A stretch of 64,000 nucleotides of DNA from positions 1,671,001 through 1,735,000 of the forward strand of contig NZ_QUQO01000001.1 in NCBI RefSeq assembly GCF_003399445.1, given 5' to 3'. Source of the DNA: Parvularcula marina (GTDB lineage Bacteria; Pseudomonadota; Alphaproteobacteria; Caulobacterales; Parvularculaceae). Of this stretch, positions 27,930 to 37,081 are shown one piece after another. The notes below the pieces were generated by a model, which was given only the letters and a program-made list of their open reading frames with translations, ran no database searches and had not been told where the DNA came from. How positions within the stretch are numbered: the first letter of the stretch is position 1; each line of letters opens with the position of its first letter. The position numbers and the translations under genes were made by a program.

Positions 27930-28904
27930 ATGTCCTTCAAGCCCCTCGCGATCGCTTCACGCCAATCTCCTCTGGCCGTCAGACAGGCCGAACTCGTCCG
28001 CGACCTGCTAGGCGAGGCCGCCGGTATCGCGCCCGAAGACCGCGAGGCGGCCTTCCCGCTCAAGACTTACGTCAGCACCGGGGACAAATTGCTCGCCCCC
28101 AGCCTCTCTGAAATCGGCGGCAAAGGCCTCTTCACCAAGGAGGTCGAGGACGCACTTCTGTCAGGCGAAGCGGATATTGCGGTCCATTCAATGAAGGACA
28201 TGCCGGCCGAGATGCCGGATGGCCTCATCCTTGCCGCGGTCCCCGCCCGCGAAGATTACAGAGATGCGCTGGTCAGCCCCGGCGGGCTCACCTTTGACGC
28301 GCTGCCCGAAGGCGCCCGTATCGGCACCAGCTCGATCCGGCGGCGTGCCCAGCTCTCCCGGCTGCGCCCAGACGTGACACTCGCTCCCATGAGGGGGAAT
28401 GTCGGTACACGGCTCGATAAGCTCGCGCGTGGCGAGGCGGACGCCACCTTCCTTGCCGAGGCAGGCCTTAAACGTCTGGGCCGGGATGATGTCACCCGCA
28501 CGCCCCTGTCGCCGGACATCATGCTGCCCGCGCCGGGCCAGGGCATTCTCTGCATTCAGGCGCGCGCCGATAATGACGCCGCGCTGGAACTCTGTGCCCG
28601 TATCAATTGTCAGGACACGGCACTGGCCAGCGCCGCTGAGCGCGCGCTTGTGAAGAAGCTCGACGCCTCCTGCCGCACGCCGCTGGCTGCCCTTGCGACC
28701 CTCAAGGAAGGCGAGCTGAGTTTGCGTGCCGAAATCCTGATGCCTGATGGCACCTCGCATTTTGGCGGTTATCGCGAACTACCCGCACAGGATCGCTCCG
28801 CCCCCGGCGTACTTCATGCCGCCGGCCTGATCGGGGAAAGCCTTGCCCGCCATCTGATCGAGGAGGCGGGGGACCAGCTCACCCGCATCTTCGGCGCTTC
28901 ATGA
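27930..28904 (+). CDS. hemC: Hydroxymethylbilane synthase (porphobilinogen deaminase)
   Basis: A 324-residue enzyme beginning FKPLAIASRQSPLAVRQAELV, with IGTSSIRRRAQL, MRGNVGTRLDKL, and the dipyrromethane-cofactor cysteine in LDASCRTPLAAL. It polymerises four porphobilinogens to hydroxymethylbilane. ATG 27930 is the best start; ATG 27903 in frame is possible. It is translationally coupled to hemD through an ATGA overlap and heads a hemC-hemD-mic60-hemY operon. Confidence 0.96.
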   Translation: MSFKPLAIASRQSPLAVRQAELVRDLLGEAAGIAPEDREAAFPLKTYVSTGDKLLAPSLSEIGGKGLFTKEVEDALLSGEADIAVHSMKDMPAEMPDGLILAAVPAREDYRDALVSPGGLTFDALPEGARIGTSSIRRRAQLSRLRPDVTLAPMRGNVGTRLDKLARGEADATFLAEAGLKRLGRDDVTRTPLSPDIMLPAPGQGILCIQARADNDAALELCARINCQDTALASAAERALVKKLDASCRTPLAALATLKEGELSLRAEILMPDGTSHFGGYRELPAQDRSAPGVLHAAGLIGESLARHLIEEAGDQLTRIFGAS

Positions 28905-29602
28905 CGATTTTCATCACCCGCCCTGCACCGGACGCAGAACGGACCGTCGATGCCCTCCGCGCCGAAGGCATTGAGGCGGAGGCTGCGCCCCTGATGAACA
29001 TAAGCTTTGCCGATAAGGCCCTGCCCAAGATCCCGGAGAATGCGCTTCTCGCTTTCACCTCCGCGAATGGGGTCCGGGCATGGGTCTCAGCAGGCGGCCC
29101 TGCCCTCCCCGTCTTTGCGGTCGGGGATGCCACGGCAAACAGCGCCGCCGAACTCGGCCTGCCCATCGAAGGCATCGCAAGCGGCGATGTCGAGGCGCTT
29201 TTCATTCTACTGGATGCGGAGGCGGCGGGCCGCTCGATCCTCCATGTCCGGGGCCAGCAGGCGATCGGCAATCTTTGCGACCGCTTGGGCGAAGCTGGTC
29301 ATTCCACAGTCAGTCTGCCGCTCTACGAAGCTGTTGCGGCCCCAAAACTGCCCCCCAACCTCAAAGCAGCGCTGGAGAGAGAGGTACATGCCGTCGGGAT
29401 TTTCTCCCCGCGGAGCATGAAGCTCTTTCTAGACCTCGTGGAGGCAGAGGGTCTCACGCCCCGCCTGACCGCTCTTGATGCCATTTGTCTCAGCCCGGCC
29501 GTTGCCGAAATTGGCAAATCTTCAGGCTTTCGAAGCGTTCATGTTGCAGAACGTCCGGAGCTCTCTGCCTTCGTTGACACTGCTCGTTTGCGACGCACAT
29601 AA
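28901..29602 (+). CDS. hemD: Uroporphyrinogen-III synthase
   Basis: A 233-residue protein with the weakly conserved HemD features: TRPAPDAERTVDALRAEGIEAEAAPLM at the N-terminus, LAFTSANGVRAW, FAVGDATANSA, ILHVRGQQAIGNL and FSPRSMKLFL, and a final CLSPAVAEIGKSSGF. It cyclises hydroxymethylbilane with ring-D inversion. The start overlaps hemC (ATGA), and position alone supports the call strongly because the family diverges in sequence. Confidence 0.92.
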   Translation: MTIFITRPAPDAERTVDALRAEGIEAEAAPLMNISFADKALPKIPENALLAFTSANGVRAWVSAGGPALPVFAVGDATANSAAELGLPIEGIASGDVEALFILLDAEAAGRSILHVRGQQAIGNLCDRLGEAGHSTVSLPLYEAVAAPKLPPNLKAALEREVHAVGIFSPRSMKLFLDLVEAEGLTPRLTALDAICLSPAVAEIGKSSGFRSVHVAERPELSAFVDTARLRRT

Positions 29603-29656
29603 GCCAAGGCGGGAGACAATGCCCGCCTTGTATCGTGTGTGCACCGGAGAGAGACC

Positions 29657-31459
29657 ATGGCCCCGCAGGATCCACCCCGCGACGACGAGACCCCTGAGAC
29701 CGAGTCTTCGCCGGACACCCCCGAAATCGCCGATGAAGGTGACGCGCCGCGCGAGCTGTCGACGGACAATACCGACGCGGTCGATGCGGAAATCGTGAGT
29801 GAGACGACAGCGGACGAAGAGACGGACGAATTCGTCGCCGCCGAAGACCCAGACACCATGGTCGCTAACGCATCTGAAGAAGATGCGTCTGACGAGGCAC
29901 CAGAAGAAGAATTGGCCGCCGCAGAGCCGGCCAATGAGAACACGCCGAAAGGCGGCGGCCTGGCTGCGCCTTTTGCCATTATCGTTGGCGCGCTGGTTGT
30001 CGTTGCCGCGCTTGTCTACTTCCTCAATCACGATGATGAGAGCGTGGAACCTGCGAAAGTCGAGCGCGTCGCCGCGGCTCAACCAGTCGCTGCTACTCCG
30101 ATCAATCGCACGCAGGTTTCTGAAGATGTTGCACCTGATACGGACGGCCATGCCGTAGCGGACGAAGCGCCCGTCGCCGCCGTCACGGAAGATGAGCCCG
30201 CGACCGAGGAAACGGACGATAGTTCCGGTACGGAAAACACCATCGTGGCTGCAGCTTCCGAGGAAGAAGAAGAGCCGGACACCGCGCCTGAGGAAGAAGT
30301 GATCGCATCCAGCGAGGAAGATGAGGCCGAAGAGCCCACCACGCAGGAAGAAGAAAATGAAAGCGCCGCGAGCGCCATGGTCGCCGCCATGACGCAAGGC
30401 GAGGAAGCAGACGACAATGCAAGCAGCGAAGAGACGGCCGCGCGCCGTTCCGCACTGATCGCCCGGGCCGCTGAACGCAACCGCGCCCGCCGCGAAGGCC
30501 GTGACGAAGCGCCGATCACGGAAGAAATTGAGGATACAGAAGAAACGCAAGTCGCCGAGATCGAGGAAGAAGAGCTTCCCGAAGACATCTCCCATGCGGC
30601 CAGTTCGCTGACAGAAGAAATCAACGCCGCCGTCGTCACCCTCAATGAAATCGACAGCGAAAACGCTGCTGATGAGGTCGCTGAAGTTGAGGAAGTGAAA
30701 GAGGCGCCCGTTGTGGCGGCCGTGACACCTGCACCGACGCAGCCGGCCCCGGATCTTGAGGAGCTCAAATCAGATGTCCGTGCGGATGTCCTCGCCGAGA
30801 CTGAGCAGGTTATCGACCAGAAGATCCAGCAAACCGAACAGGAAGTCCGTGCCCTGCGCACAGAGCTGACCGAACAGCAGCGCCTCGCCGATGAGCGCCT
30901 TGCTGCCCTCACCCGCAAGATCGACACACTAGAGACGAATGATCTGACGGCAGCCCGTCAGGGAACGCTGCTGATTGCCCTCTCCGATCTGCATGACAGC
31001 GTCCAGTCCGGCTCGCCCTTCCTCAAACAACTTGAGAATGTCGAGCGCATTGCGCCCAATGCACGGTCACTGAGCCCGCTCCGCACCCATGCTGCCACAG
31101 GCCTACCGACGGATCAGACGCTTCGCACCAGCTACGCCCTTGCCGCGCGGCAGGCACTTTCCGGCGCCAAGCGTGAAGAGGCGGATGGCCCCTTCTCCCG
31201 CCTTGGCGCTAATCTGACCGGGCTCTTCACGGTACGGAAGGTCGGCGAAGTCGAAGGTGATACGCCCTCGGCCATCATCGCTCGCGCCGAATCCCGGATG
31301 CAGAATGGCGACCTTAACGGCGCCGTCGAAGAGCTTGGCAATCTGGATGGCCTTGCGCACGACGCCTTTGCTGACTGGATCGAAAAAGCCGCGGCCAAGG
31401 TCGATGCCGAGCGCCGGATCGAAGCCATGGAACGGGCCGTGACGGCCCGGGCCGGATAG
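29657..31459 (+). CDS. Mic60/mitofilin-domain inner-membrane protein
   Basis: A 600-residue protein from ATG 29657 (GAGAGA upstream). An acidic N-terminus of about 100 residues precedes one membrane helix (PFAIIVGALVVVAALVYFL), then a very long Glu/Asp-rich low-complexity region (about 130-345), a coiled coil (about 365-430), and a C-terminal mitofilin-type domain. Position between hemD and hemY is that of alphaproteobacterial Mic60, which shapes intracytoplasmic membranes and contacts outer-membrane assembly factors. The name rests on synteny and domain layout; the mitofilin signature itself is weak by eye. The unusually acidic linker is noteworthy. Confidence 0.82.
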   Translation: MAPQDPPRDDETPETESSPDTPEIADEGDAPRELSTDNTDAVDAEIVSETTADEETDEFVAAEDPDTMVANASEEDASDEAPEEELAAAEPANENTPKGGGLAAPFAIIVGALVVVAALVYFLNHDDESVEPAKVERVAAAQPVAATPINRTQVSEDVAPDTDGHAVADEAPVAAVTEDEPATEETDDSSGTENTIVAAASEEEEEPDTAPEEEVIASSEEDEAEEPTTQEEENESAASAMVAAMTQGEEADDNASSEETAARRSALIARAAERNRARREGRDEAPITEEIEDTEETQVAEIEEEELPEDISHAASSLTEEINAAVVTLNEIDSENAADEVAEVEEVKEAPVVAAVTPAPTQPAPDLEELKSDVRADVLAETEQVIDQKIQQTEQEVRALRTELTEQQRLADERLAALTRKIDTLETNDLTAARQGTLLIALSDLHDSVQSGSPFLKQLENVERIAPNARSLSPLRTHAATGLPTDQTLRTSYALAARQALSGAKREEADGPFSRLGANLTGLFTVRKVGEVEGDTPSAIIARAESRMQNGDLNGAVEELGNLDGLAHDAFADWIEKAAAKVDAERRIEAMERAVTARAG

Positions 31460-31511
31460 GTCTAGACTTGAAGCCAGAACCCGCATCATTGCCAGGGAGC
31501 AGCCCCGCTAG

Positions 31512-33143
31512 ATGATACGCATCGTGATCTTTATCGCCATCGTGTTCGCCCTCACTCTCGGGGCGACACTCCTGATCAATGTTGAGGGCGAGACGGTCAT
31601 GTATTTCGGCGACATTGTCTTCAATGCGCCGTCCTGGGCCGTCATCATGCTGCTCTCGGCTTGCGCCATGGTCATCGTTGCAGCGACACTGTTCCTCTAC
31701 GGTGTATTGCGGATGCCAAAGGCGATTGCCCGCCAGCATAGAGACCGCCGCCGCGTGAAAGGCCTGACCGCACTGACCCGCGGCCTTGAAGCTGTCGCTG
31801 CTGGCGATGCAACCGACGCCCAGCGCCATGCGAAAATGGCCAGTCGTCAGCTCAAGGACGAGGCTGGCCTCACCCGCCTCCTGACCGCGCAGGCGGCACA
31901 GCTTGCAGGCGATGAAGTCACCGCCGAGCAGAGCTTTGCCGCGATGCTCGAAGCGCCTGAAACCGAATTTCTCGGGCTTCGCGGGCTTTATCTTCAGGCC
32001 ATGAAACAGGGCGACCGCAAGGAAGCCCGTGAATATGCCGAGCGCGCCTTCCGCCTGCGCCCCGGCACGGAATGGGCTTATCAATCCGTCTACACCCTGC
32101 ATCTTGATCGCGGCGCGTGGGGTGATGCCCGCGATATCCTGATCAAGGCGCAGCAGCATGGCCATGAAGGCGGTGAGCCCGCTAAACGACGTGAAGCCGC
32201 GCTCCTCACCGCCATGGCCTATGGCGCCGAGGCCGGCGGCGAGGCAGACACCGCCCGCCGCGAAGCCAATGAGGCTCTCAAGAAAGCCCCCGGCTTTGCG
32301 CCTGCCGCTGTCCTTGCCGCGCGCCTTGAAGGGAATGCAGGTCGCCGCTCCAAGGCCGCCAAGATCCTTGATGAAGCCTGGGCCATTGCCCCGCACCCCG
32401 CGATCGCCAAGACCATGGCCGATCTTTATAAGGATGAAACGCTAGAGCGCCGGGCCGAGCGCCTGACGAAGCTCGCTGAGAATAAACCGGAAGCGGATGA
32501 AAGTCAGCTCCTGATCGCCGAGCAGGAAAACGCGCGTAGCGATCACGCCGCTGCCCGCGAAAGGCTGGAGCCGCTGCTTACCCGGAACCCCCGTGCCCGG
32601 ACATTCTCCGCCATGGCAACCGCGATCCGTCACCTTTATGGCGATGCCGCCGCGAGCGTGTGGCAGGACCGGGCCGCCGCCTCTCCGCTTGACCCCGTGC
32701 CCGGCGCAGATGGCGATTTTCATTTCACCACGGATGGCTGGAAGCGGCTGATCCGCGAATATGGCGACCATGGCCGCATGGCACCGCCGCCGCTTGAAGA
32801 GCTGCGCACCAGCCTGACGGTCGAGGAAGTCCGCCTGCTGCTCGCGCCGCCCGTCATCACCGAAACAGCGATCGAAGACGAGGCGCCCGCCGCCATCGTC
32901 GATGCCGAGGTCACCGAATCCGAGACAACGCCGGAAGCTGAACCTGAAACCGAGCCTGATCCTATCGACGACCAGCAGGCTGTCGATGACGCGGCCTCCC
33001 TCTCTCCAGATAGCGGCACAGATACGCCGGAGACGGACGAACCAGCAGCCTCAGCCGGTCAAGACACGGACGCAGGAACAAAAACGTCCGCCGAAGGCGA
33101 TCCCCCGGCGGACGAAGAAGACAAGGCCAAAGAAGGCGCCTGA
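31512..33143 (+). CDS. hemY: HemY-type TPR membrane protein
   Basis: A 543-residue protein. Two N-terminal membrane helices (about 1-20 and 43-66) around VEGETVMYFGDIVF are followed by GVLRMPKAI and TPR repeats (about 85-330, e.g. AREYAERAFRLRPGTEWAYQSVYTLH). The C-terminal 100 residues are an acidic, Pro/Thr-rich tail. This is the proteobacterial HemY N-domain family, unrelated in activity to the Bacillus oxidase of the same name and thought to scaffold haem-synthesis enzymes. Closing the hemC-hemD-mic60 cluster supports the call. Confidence 0.88.
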   Translation: MIRIVIFIAIVFALTLGATLLINVEGETVMYFGDIVFNAPSWAVIMLLSACAMVIVAATLFLYGVLRMPKAIARQHRDRRRVKGLTALTRGLEAVAAGDATDAQRHAKMASRQLKDEAGLTRLLTAQAAQLAGDEVTAEQSFAAMLEAPETEFLGLRGLYLQAMKQGDRKEAREYAERAFRLRPGTEWAYQSVYTLHLDRGAWGDARDILIKAQQHGHEGGEPAKRREAALLTAMAYGAEAGGEADTARREANEALKKAPGFAPAAVLAARLEGNAGRRSKAAKILDEAWAIAPHPAIAKTMADLYKDETLERRAERLTKLAENKPEADESQLLIAEQENARSDHAAARERLEPLLTRNPRARTFSAMATAIRHLYGDAAASVWQDRAAASPLDPVPGADGDFHFTTDGWKRLIREYGDHGRMAPPPLEELRTSLTVEEVRLLLAPPVITETAIEDEAPAAIVDAEVTESETTPEAEPETEPDPIDDQQAVDDAASLSPDSGTDTPETDEPAASAGQDTDAGTKTSAEGDPPADEEDKAKEGA

Positions 33144-33147
33144 GCCG

Positions 33148-33471
33148 TTACGCGGCGGCGTCCTGCACCCATTTGACGATATTGCCCTTGGCATCGGCGC
33201 CGAGCTTGGTGGCGACCGGCTCGCCGCCCTTGAACAGCATCAGCGTCGGCACGCTGCGCACGCCATATTGCATCATCACGGACGGGTTCTCGTCGATATC
33301 GACCTTCGCGACCGTCAGCTTGCCTTCGAGCTCTTCGGAGATTTCCTCGAGCGCCGGGCCGATCTGTTTACACGGGCCGCACCACGTCGCCCAGAAATCG
33401 ACCAGCACGAGGCCGTCATTCTTCAGGACCTCTTCCTCGAACGTCGCATCCGACACTTTTACCGTAGCCAT
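33148..33471 (-). CDS. trxA: Thioredoxin
   Basis: A 107-residue protein from ATG 33471 with AGGAG five bases upstream (a GTG two codons earlier is less likely). It has the active site WATWCGPCKQIGP (Cys31, Cys34), the cis-proline loop VRSVPTLMLF, and VAKVDIDENP. It reduces disulfides in cytoplasmic proteins such as ribonucleotide reductase. It lies about 100 bases downstream of addA on the same strand, a conserved alphaproteobacterial order, and convergent with hemY. Confidence 0.97.
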   Translation of the reverse strand: MATVKVSDATFEEEVLKNDGLVLVDFWATWCGPCKQIGPALEEISEELEGKLTVAKVDIDENPSVMMQYGVRSVPTLMLFKGGEPVATKLGADAKGNIVKWVQDAAA

Positions 33472-33574
33472 GATCACTCCTATTCATGATCGGGGCGGTC
33501 ACATGAGGGCCCGCGATCCTTCAAATACCAGACTTGCACGAGGTAGGCCTTCGGGGCCAGACCGCAAGCCCCTA

Positions 33575-36500
33575 TCATCCGATGGATTCTAGGGTCCGGT
33601 CCAGCAATTCTGGGCTGAGCGGCATCAGCTGCGGCGTATATGTCCAGAGGATCGCGGCCTCGACCTGATGCGCAGGGAAGAGCCGCACGAGCAGCGCCCG
33701 GTAAATTGCCATCTGCCGCAGGATCCCATGCGGGGCCGCCTCTGGCGTCGCGGGCGGCGGGCGCATCGTCTTGTAATCGACGACCAGCACCTTGCCGTCC
33801 GACACCAGCAGCCGGTCGACCTGCCCCGCATAGTCCCGGCCCCCAAGCTGGCCGCGCAGCGCGACCTCCGTCTGCCCGTCAGGACCGAAGACATCGCCAA
33901 AGGCCGGATCGCGCAGGACCGCCAGCACCTCATCCCGCCATGCGGTGCGCGTTTCATCTGTTTCCTCGGCGGCATGAAGGGTCAGTAGCCGGTCCGCCGC
34001 CCCCTCCCACGCCCCGGGCGGCAGAGCGGGCAGGATTTCGAGCAATTGGTGAATGACCAGCCCGCGCGCACGCGGGGAAGGTCCCCCTTGCGCCGCTGCG
34101 CCCCGGCGGGGCGGATAAACCGGCCCGTCATCTTCTTCATCGAGCGAGGAAGGAAAATAGACCGTAGGCGATGTTTCCGGCGGCACCGCCGCAAACAGCC
34201 AGTCCGGCGCGGTCACAGCATCTTCCGTCCTGTTCGTGCCGGCCTTTTCTTTCAGGAGAGCGGGCTTCCCGCCCCGCCGCAGCCTGACCGGCAGGTCTTC
34301 GCGCCAACCGCAAGCCCGCTCTTCTATCCCCTCTATCCGGTCAAACGCCTGACACGCCAATCCGTACCAGGACGCTTCCATGGGCGGCTTTGCAGCCGCC
34401 GCCTCGTCAGGTGTTGTCTTCTCGTTCCGCCGTCCGGCTTCCGTCCCGCAGATAACCAGCCGCTGTTCCGCGCGTGTCGCGGCAACATAGAGCTTGCGGC
34501 GGTATTCCTGCATCTCCCGGGATTTGAGATAGTCCTTGCCCGCTTCCGCCGCCGGATGCGTCACCCCGCTGGGCAGGCGGATAAAGACGCCGTCTTCGTC
34601 ATCATCTTTGAGCAGAGGGATGTCCTCATACCGCGCGCCGGGCTTGAAATTCGCATCGGCCAGATAAACGGCGGGCGCCTCAAGCCCCTTTGCGCCATGC
34701 ACCGTCATGATACGAACCATATCGGCTTCGTCACCGAATTCCTTCTTGATGTCGCTCGTCAGGCCCTGAAGATGCGCAAGGAACCCATTTAGCGTTCGCG
34801 GATTTCTGACATCAAACTCAAGCGCCTCATTCATGATCTCATCGAGGGCATCATCGGAGGCATCGCCTAGGCGTTGCCGCAATAGATAGCGGCCCGTCGG
34901 TGCGCCCTCTTCGAGCAGGACCGACAGAAAGGCAAAGGAGCCGAACCGGCGGCCCGCTTCCTCAGCCGCGCTGATCCGCGCCACGATATCAGCGGCCTTC
35001 TTGCCCAGCGGCGTTTCATCACGCGCCGAGAGCAATGCCGTCCACAGACGGCCCTTCCGGTCATAGGCCAGGCTGAAAAGCTCATCCTCCGTAAACCGCC
35101 CAAAAGGAGATTTCAGTATTTCGGCCAGCGACAGATCGTCTTCGTGATTGACAGCAAAACGCAAGGCAGCGCTGAGATCCTGTACCGCGACATCTTCGAG
35201 CAGCTTGACCCGGTCCGTGCCGCCATTCGGAATGCCTTTGAGCGCCAGTGTACGAACGATCTCGGGGAACACGCCTGTCCGCCGCTGGCAGAGGATCATG
35301 ATATCCCCATAGGTCGGACGCCTTGCATGCCCTTCCTTATCGGTCACCACTCCCGTGCGGACATAATCCTCGATATCCGACGCGATGGCCTCGGCCAGCG
35401 CCCGGTTGGGATGTTGTGGGCCTTCGGCATCGACGGGCAGCACCCAGAGGTCGGGGTCTTCGCGCTCGGGCTTGCGGAAGAGCGGCCATAACTCGACCTG
35501 TCCGGCAAGGTCAGGTTTGGCCGGGGCGTGCAGCTCCCTTTCATCCTCATAAAGACCACTTCCGGCATCACCCTCGAACATGGCATCGACCGTGTCGAGA
35601 ACTGTCCGGGCAGACCGGAAGGAGAGAAACAGCGTTTGCTCCTCGAAAGGATGCTCGCCCGTCGCCTCCCCCATGCGGGATTTCTCCTTTTCAAACAGAC
35701 GCGCATCCGCGCCCTGAAAGGAATAAATCGACTGCTTCTTGTCACCGACCACAAAGGCCGTGCGCGGATGGGCGCCTGGTTCACGATCCCAGAACCCGTC
35801 CCGCAGTGAGTTGATCACCGCCCATTGCCGCGCGCCCGTATCCTGCGCCTCATCAAGCAGGAGATGCGAAATCCCCTGATCAAGCTTGAAGCGGATCCAG
35901 TCATCATGATGGGTTTCTACCAGATGCGCCGAATGCTCGATCAGATCATCGAAATCGAGCGCGCCCCGCGCCTCTTTGAAAGCCTTGTAGCGTTTCTCAT
36001 ATTCTCTCCGCATTCGGATGAGAGAAGCGTTGAGCTTGAGGATCTTGAGACCTTCGCATTGCGCATGGGCGTTACTCAGACGCTCACAGAATTCGAGCGT
36101 ATGCGCCTTATAATCTCGCACCCTTGCGCGAACAAATTCATTGCCGCCACAGGTTCGCTCGGCGGGCATTTCCTTTTTCGCCGTCAGCCAGGCGGCAATC
36201 GCCTCATAGAACAGAGCCGGCAACTCCTCAGGTGACGCGCCTTTGATCTTCCGCGCCATAGCCGACTGCAGATCGAATTTCTGCCTCGGCTTGTCACCAT
36301 ATTCATGGACGAACTCATCATGCGCCTGCTCAAGGTCGGACAGATAGGCCGGACTGGCACTGCGCAAAGCGTCCGCCGCGATTGAGGCTTCATCCGCCCC
36401 CAGCTTCAGCCCGAGACGCGAGAGGATGATAGTCTCATCGGGCTCTTCATGCTCCCTCCGATGGCTGAGCATCTCCATGACCTGCGCGACATTGCCGAAA

Positions 36501-37081
36501 TGGTCGAGCAGAGCGAGGAAATCCTCGCGCCATTCGGCATGCTCGACACCATTAGCAAAGTCGCTGGCGATTCGCTGGCAGAGGTCTTCTGTCTCCGCCT
36601 CTTCCAGAACGGAGAAACCCGGCAGCAGCCCCGCCTCAAGTGGGAACCGGCTGAGCAGGCTTTCACAAAATGCGTGGATCGTCTGTATCCGCAATCCGCC
36701 TGGCGCATCGAGAGCCCGGGCAAAAAGCCGCCTTACCTCACTGAGGTCAGGTGCCTCCACATCCGGCCCGAGCCGGGCCGCCAGTGCGGCAGCCAACGCC
36801 TCATCACTCATCAACGCCCATTCACCGAGCGTGCGGAAGAGCCGCGCCTGCATCTCTGCGGCGGCGGCTTTTGTATAGGTGATGCACAGGATCGAGGCCG
36901 GATTGGCGCCTTTCAGCTCCACCCCGTCGCCCATCAGCAGACGGATCACCCGGTTCGTCAAGACATGGGTCTTGCCCGACCCTGCATTGGCCGAGACCCA
37001 GGCGGAAAGCTGAGGATCAGAAACGCTGGTCTGGATTTCCTCCGTGCGGCGGAAATCATCGGTTGAGCGGTCAATCGCCAT
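33575..37081 (-). CDS. addA: Double-strand-break repair helicase-nuclease AddA
   Basis: About 1168 residues from ATG 37081 (ATG 37099 is also possible). It is a UvrD/RecB-type helicase: Walker A ANAGSGKTHV (about 31-40), DEAQDT, LFLSFRSARTVLDTVD, VRIMTVHGAKGLEAPAV and LYVAATRAEQRL. The C-terminal nuclease domain ends VLVVDYKTMRPPP. With AddB it resects double-strand ends at Chi-like sites for RecA loading. It overlaps addB by 11 bases, so both are co-translated. The length is normal for the alphaproteobacterial form. Confidence 0.95.
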   Translation of the reverse strand: MAIDRSTDDFRRTEEIQTSVSDPQLSAWVSANAGSGKTHVLTNRVIRLLMGDGVELKGANPASILCITYTKAAAAEMQARLFRTLGEWALMSDEALAAALAARLGPDVEAPDLSEVRRLFARALDAPGGLRIQTIHAFCESLLSRFPLEAGLLPGFSVLEEAETEDLCQRIASDFANGVEHAEWREDFLALLDHFGNVAQVMEMLSHRREHEEPDETIILSRLGLKLGADEASIAADALRSASPAYLSDLEQAHDEFVHEYGDKPRQKFDLQSAMARKIKGASPEELPALFYEAIAAWLTAKKEMPAERTCGGNEFVRARVRDYKAHTLEFCERLSNAHAQCEGLKILKLNASLIRMRREYEKRYKAFKEARGALDFDDLIEHSAHLVETHHDDWIRFKLDQGISHLLLDEAQDTGARQWAVINSLRDGFWDREPGAHPRTAFVVGDKKQSIYSFQGADARLFEKEKSRMGEATGEHPFEEQTLFLSFRSARTVLDTVDAMFEGDAGSGLYEDERELHAPAKPDLAGQVELWPLFRKPEREDPDLWVLPVDAEGPQHPNRALAEAIASDIEDYVRTGVVTDKEGHARRPTYGDIMILCQRRTGVFPEIVRTLALKGIPNGGTDRVKLLEDVAVQDLSAALRFAVNHEDDLSLAEILKSPFGRFTEDELFSLAYDRKGRLWTALLSARDETPLGKKAADIVARISAAEEAGRRFGSFAFLSVLLEEGAPTGRYLLRQRLGDASDDALDEIMNEALEFDVRNPRTLNGFLAHLQGLTSDIKKEFGDEADMVRIMTVHGAKGLEAPAVYLADANFKPGARYEDIPLLKDDDEDGVFIRLPSGVTHPAAEAGKDYLKSREMQEYRRKLYVAATRAEQRLVICGTEAGRRNEKTTPDEAAAAKPPMEASWYGLACQAFDRIEGIEERACGWREDLPVRLRRGGKPALLKEKAGTNRTEDAVTAPDWLFAAVPPETSPTVYFPSSLDEEDDGPVYPPRRGAAAQGGPSPRARGLVIHQLLEILPALPPGAWEGAADRLLTLHAAEETDETRTAWRDEVLAVLRDPAFGDVFGPDGQTEVALRGQLGGRDYAGQVDRLLVSDGKVLVVDYKTMRPPPATPEAAPHGILRQMAIYRALLVRLFPAHQVEAAILWTYTPQLMPLSPELLDRTLESIG

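Noticed and set aside
29522-30595. 357-codon reverse frame rich in Phe/Gly/Arg opposite mic60
   Set aside because: It is the antisense of the Glu/Asp-rich linker (GAA/GAG read backwards gives TTC/CTC); no recognisable domain, and it would overlap hemD.
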